This document shows positions 5,099-5,321 of a stretch of 5,321 bases of DNA, piece after piece (position 1 is the stretch's first letter; every line of letters starts with the position of its first letter). The stretch spans positions 1 through 5,321 of the forward strand of contig JAHCKF010000259.1 in NCBI GenBank assembly GCA_026125925.1. The letters are read 5' to 3'. Both the position numbers and the translations under genes were made by a program. The notes under the pieces were generated by a model that was not told the DNA's origin, ran no database searches, and worked only from the letters and a program-made list of their open reading frames with translations. Source of the DNA: Pseudolabrys sp. GTDB taxonomy: Bacteria; Pseudomonadota; Alphaproteobacteria; Rhizobiales; Xanthobacteraceae.

Positions 5099-5321
5099 AT
5101 GCCGACGATCATTTCGATCAACAATCTGTCGAAGACCTACGACACCGGCTTCCAGGCGCTGAAGACCATCAACCTCGACATCTATGCCGGGGAGATCTTC
5201 GCGCTGCTCGGCCCCAATGGCGCCGGCAAGACCACGCTGATCGGCATCATCTGCGGCATCCTGCGCCCCTCGACCGGCACCATCACGGTCGGCGGCCATG
5301 ACATCATCAAGGACTATCGCG
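5099..5321 (+). CDS. ABC transporter ATP-binding protein, YadG/CcmA-like, N-terminal part (3' end outside window)
   Basis: This is the cytoplasmic ATPase subunit of a transporter, probably an ABC-2 type exporter. The visible 74 residues start [14 protein letters not shown], continue with an A-loop tyrosine (Y14), [19 protein letters not shown], the Walker A motif GPNGAGKTT (38-46), and [21 protein letters not shown]. The order [17 protein letters not shown] closely resembles E. coli YadG, whose partner is the permease YadH, so a permease gene may follow downstream; this lies outside the window. The signature motif, Walker B and H-loop are also outside it. ATG 5099 fits the family N-terminus, but no clear Shine-Dalgarno sequence precedes it. 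The 117-bp gap after the LysR gene suggests its own promoter. Confidence 0.9.
   Translation, partial: MPTIISINNLSKTYDTGFQALKTINLDIYAGEIFALLGPNGAGKTTLIGIICGILRPSTGTITVGGHDIIKDYR

Overview
This 5.3 kb window is GC-rich and has codon use, short intergenic gaps and gene families typical of an alphaproteobacterium. The protein sequences read like those of Hyphomicrobiales (Bradyrhizobium, Rhodopseudomonas or Xanthobacteraceae type). That placement is an inference from sequence character, not a database result. The region looks chromosomal: no transposase, integrase, phage gene, RNA gene or CRISPR array is visible.

The layout, left to right, is as follows. (1) Positions 2-1201 (+) hold the C-terminal 399 residues of a multi-pass membrane glycosyltransferase of the GT39/PMT type. 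(2) Positions 1202-1304, between convergent genes, carry a paired inverted repeat resembling the dRS3-type repeats of other Gram-negatives; one hairpin may terminate the next gene. (3) Positions 1305-2198 (-) encode a fold-type IV PLP aminotransferase annotated as branched-chain-like, with an in-frame five-residue tandem repeat at its N-terminus. (4) Positions 2199-2300 are a divergent intergenic region with an 11-bp tandem repeat. (5) Positions 2301-2960 (+) encode a complete L-2-haloacid dehalogenase of the HAD superfamily. (6) Positions 2973-3944 (-) encode an alpha/beta hydrolase whose nucleophile elbow carries Cys instead of Ser. (7) Positions 3945-4072 are a relatively AT-rich divergent control region with several TTGAA/TTCAA half-sites. 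(8) Positions 4073-4981 (+) encode a CrgA-like LysR regulator that can only start at TTG. (9) Positions 5099-5321 (+) hold the first 74 codons of an ABC transporter ATPase.

The first five genes alternate strand (+ - + - +), so no operon is visible among them. The only strong functional link is the divergent LysR/hydrolase pair: a LysR-type regulator commonly controls its divergent neighbour, and the shared intergenic region has a perfect 17-bp dyad matching the T-N11-A pattern. The dehalogenase and aminotransferase share a divergent intergenic region, but nothing in the sequence ties their functions together. The ABC gene probably continues as an ATPase/ABC-2 permease pair beyond the window.

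I found no convincing new multi-gene system. The items most worth a second look are the Cys-nucleophile hydrolase with no His at the usual catalytic position, its operator array, the dRS3-like repeat, and the two unrelated short tandem repeats within 140 bp around the aminotransferase start.
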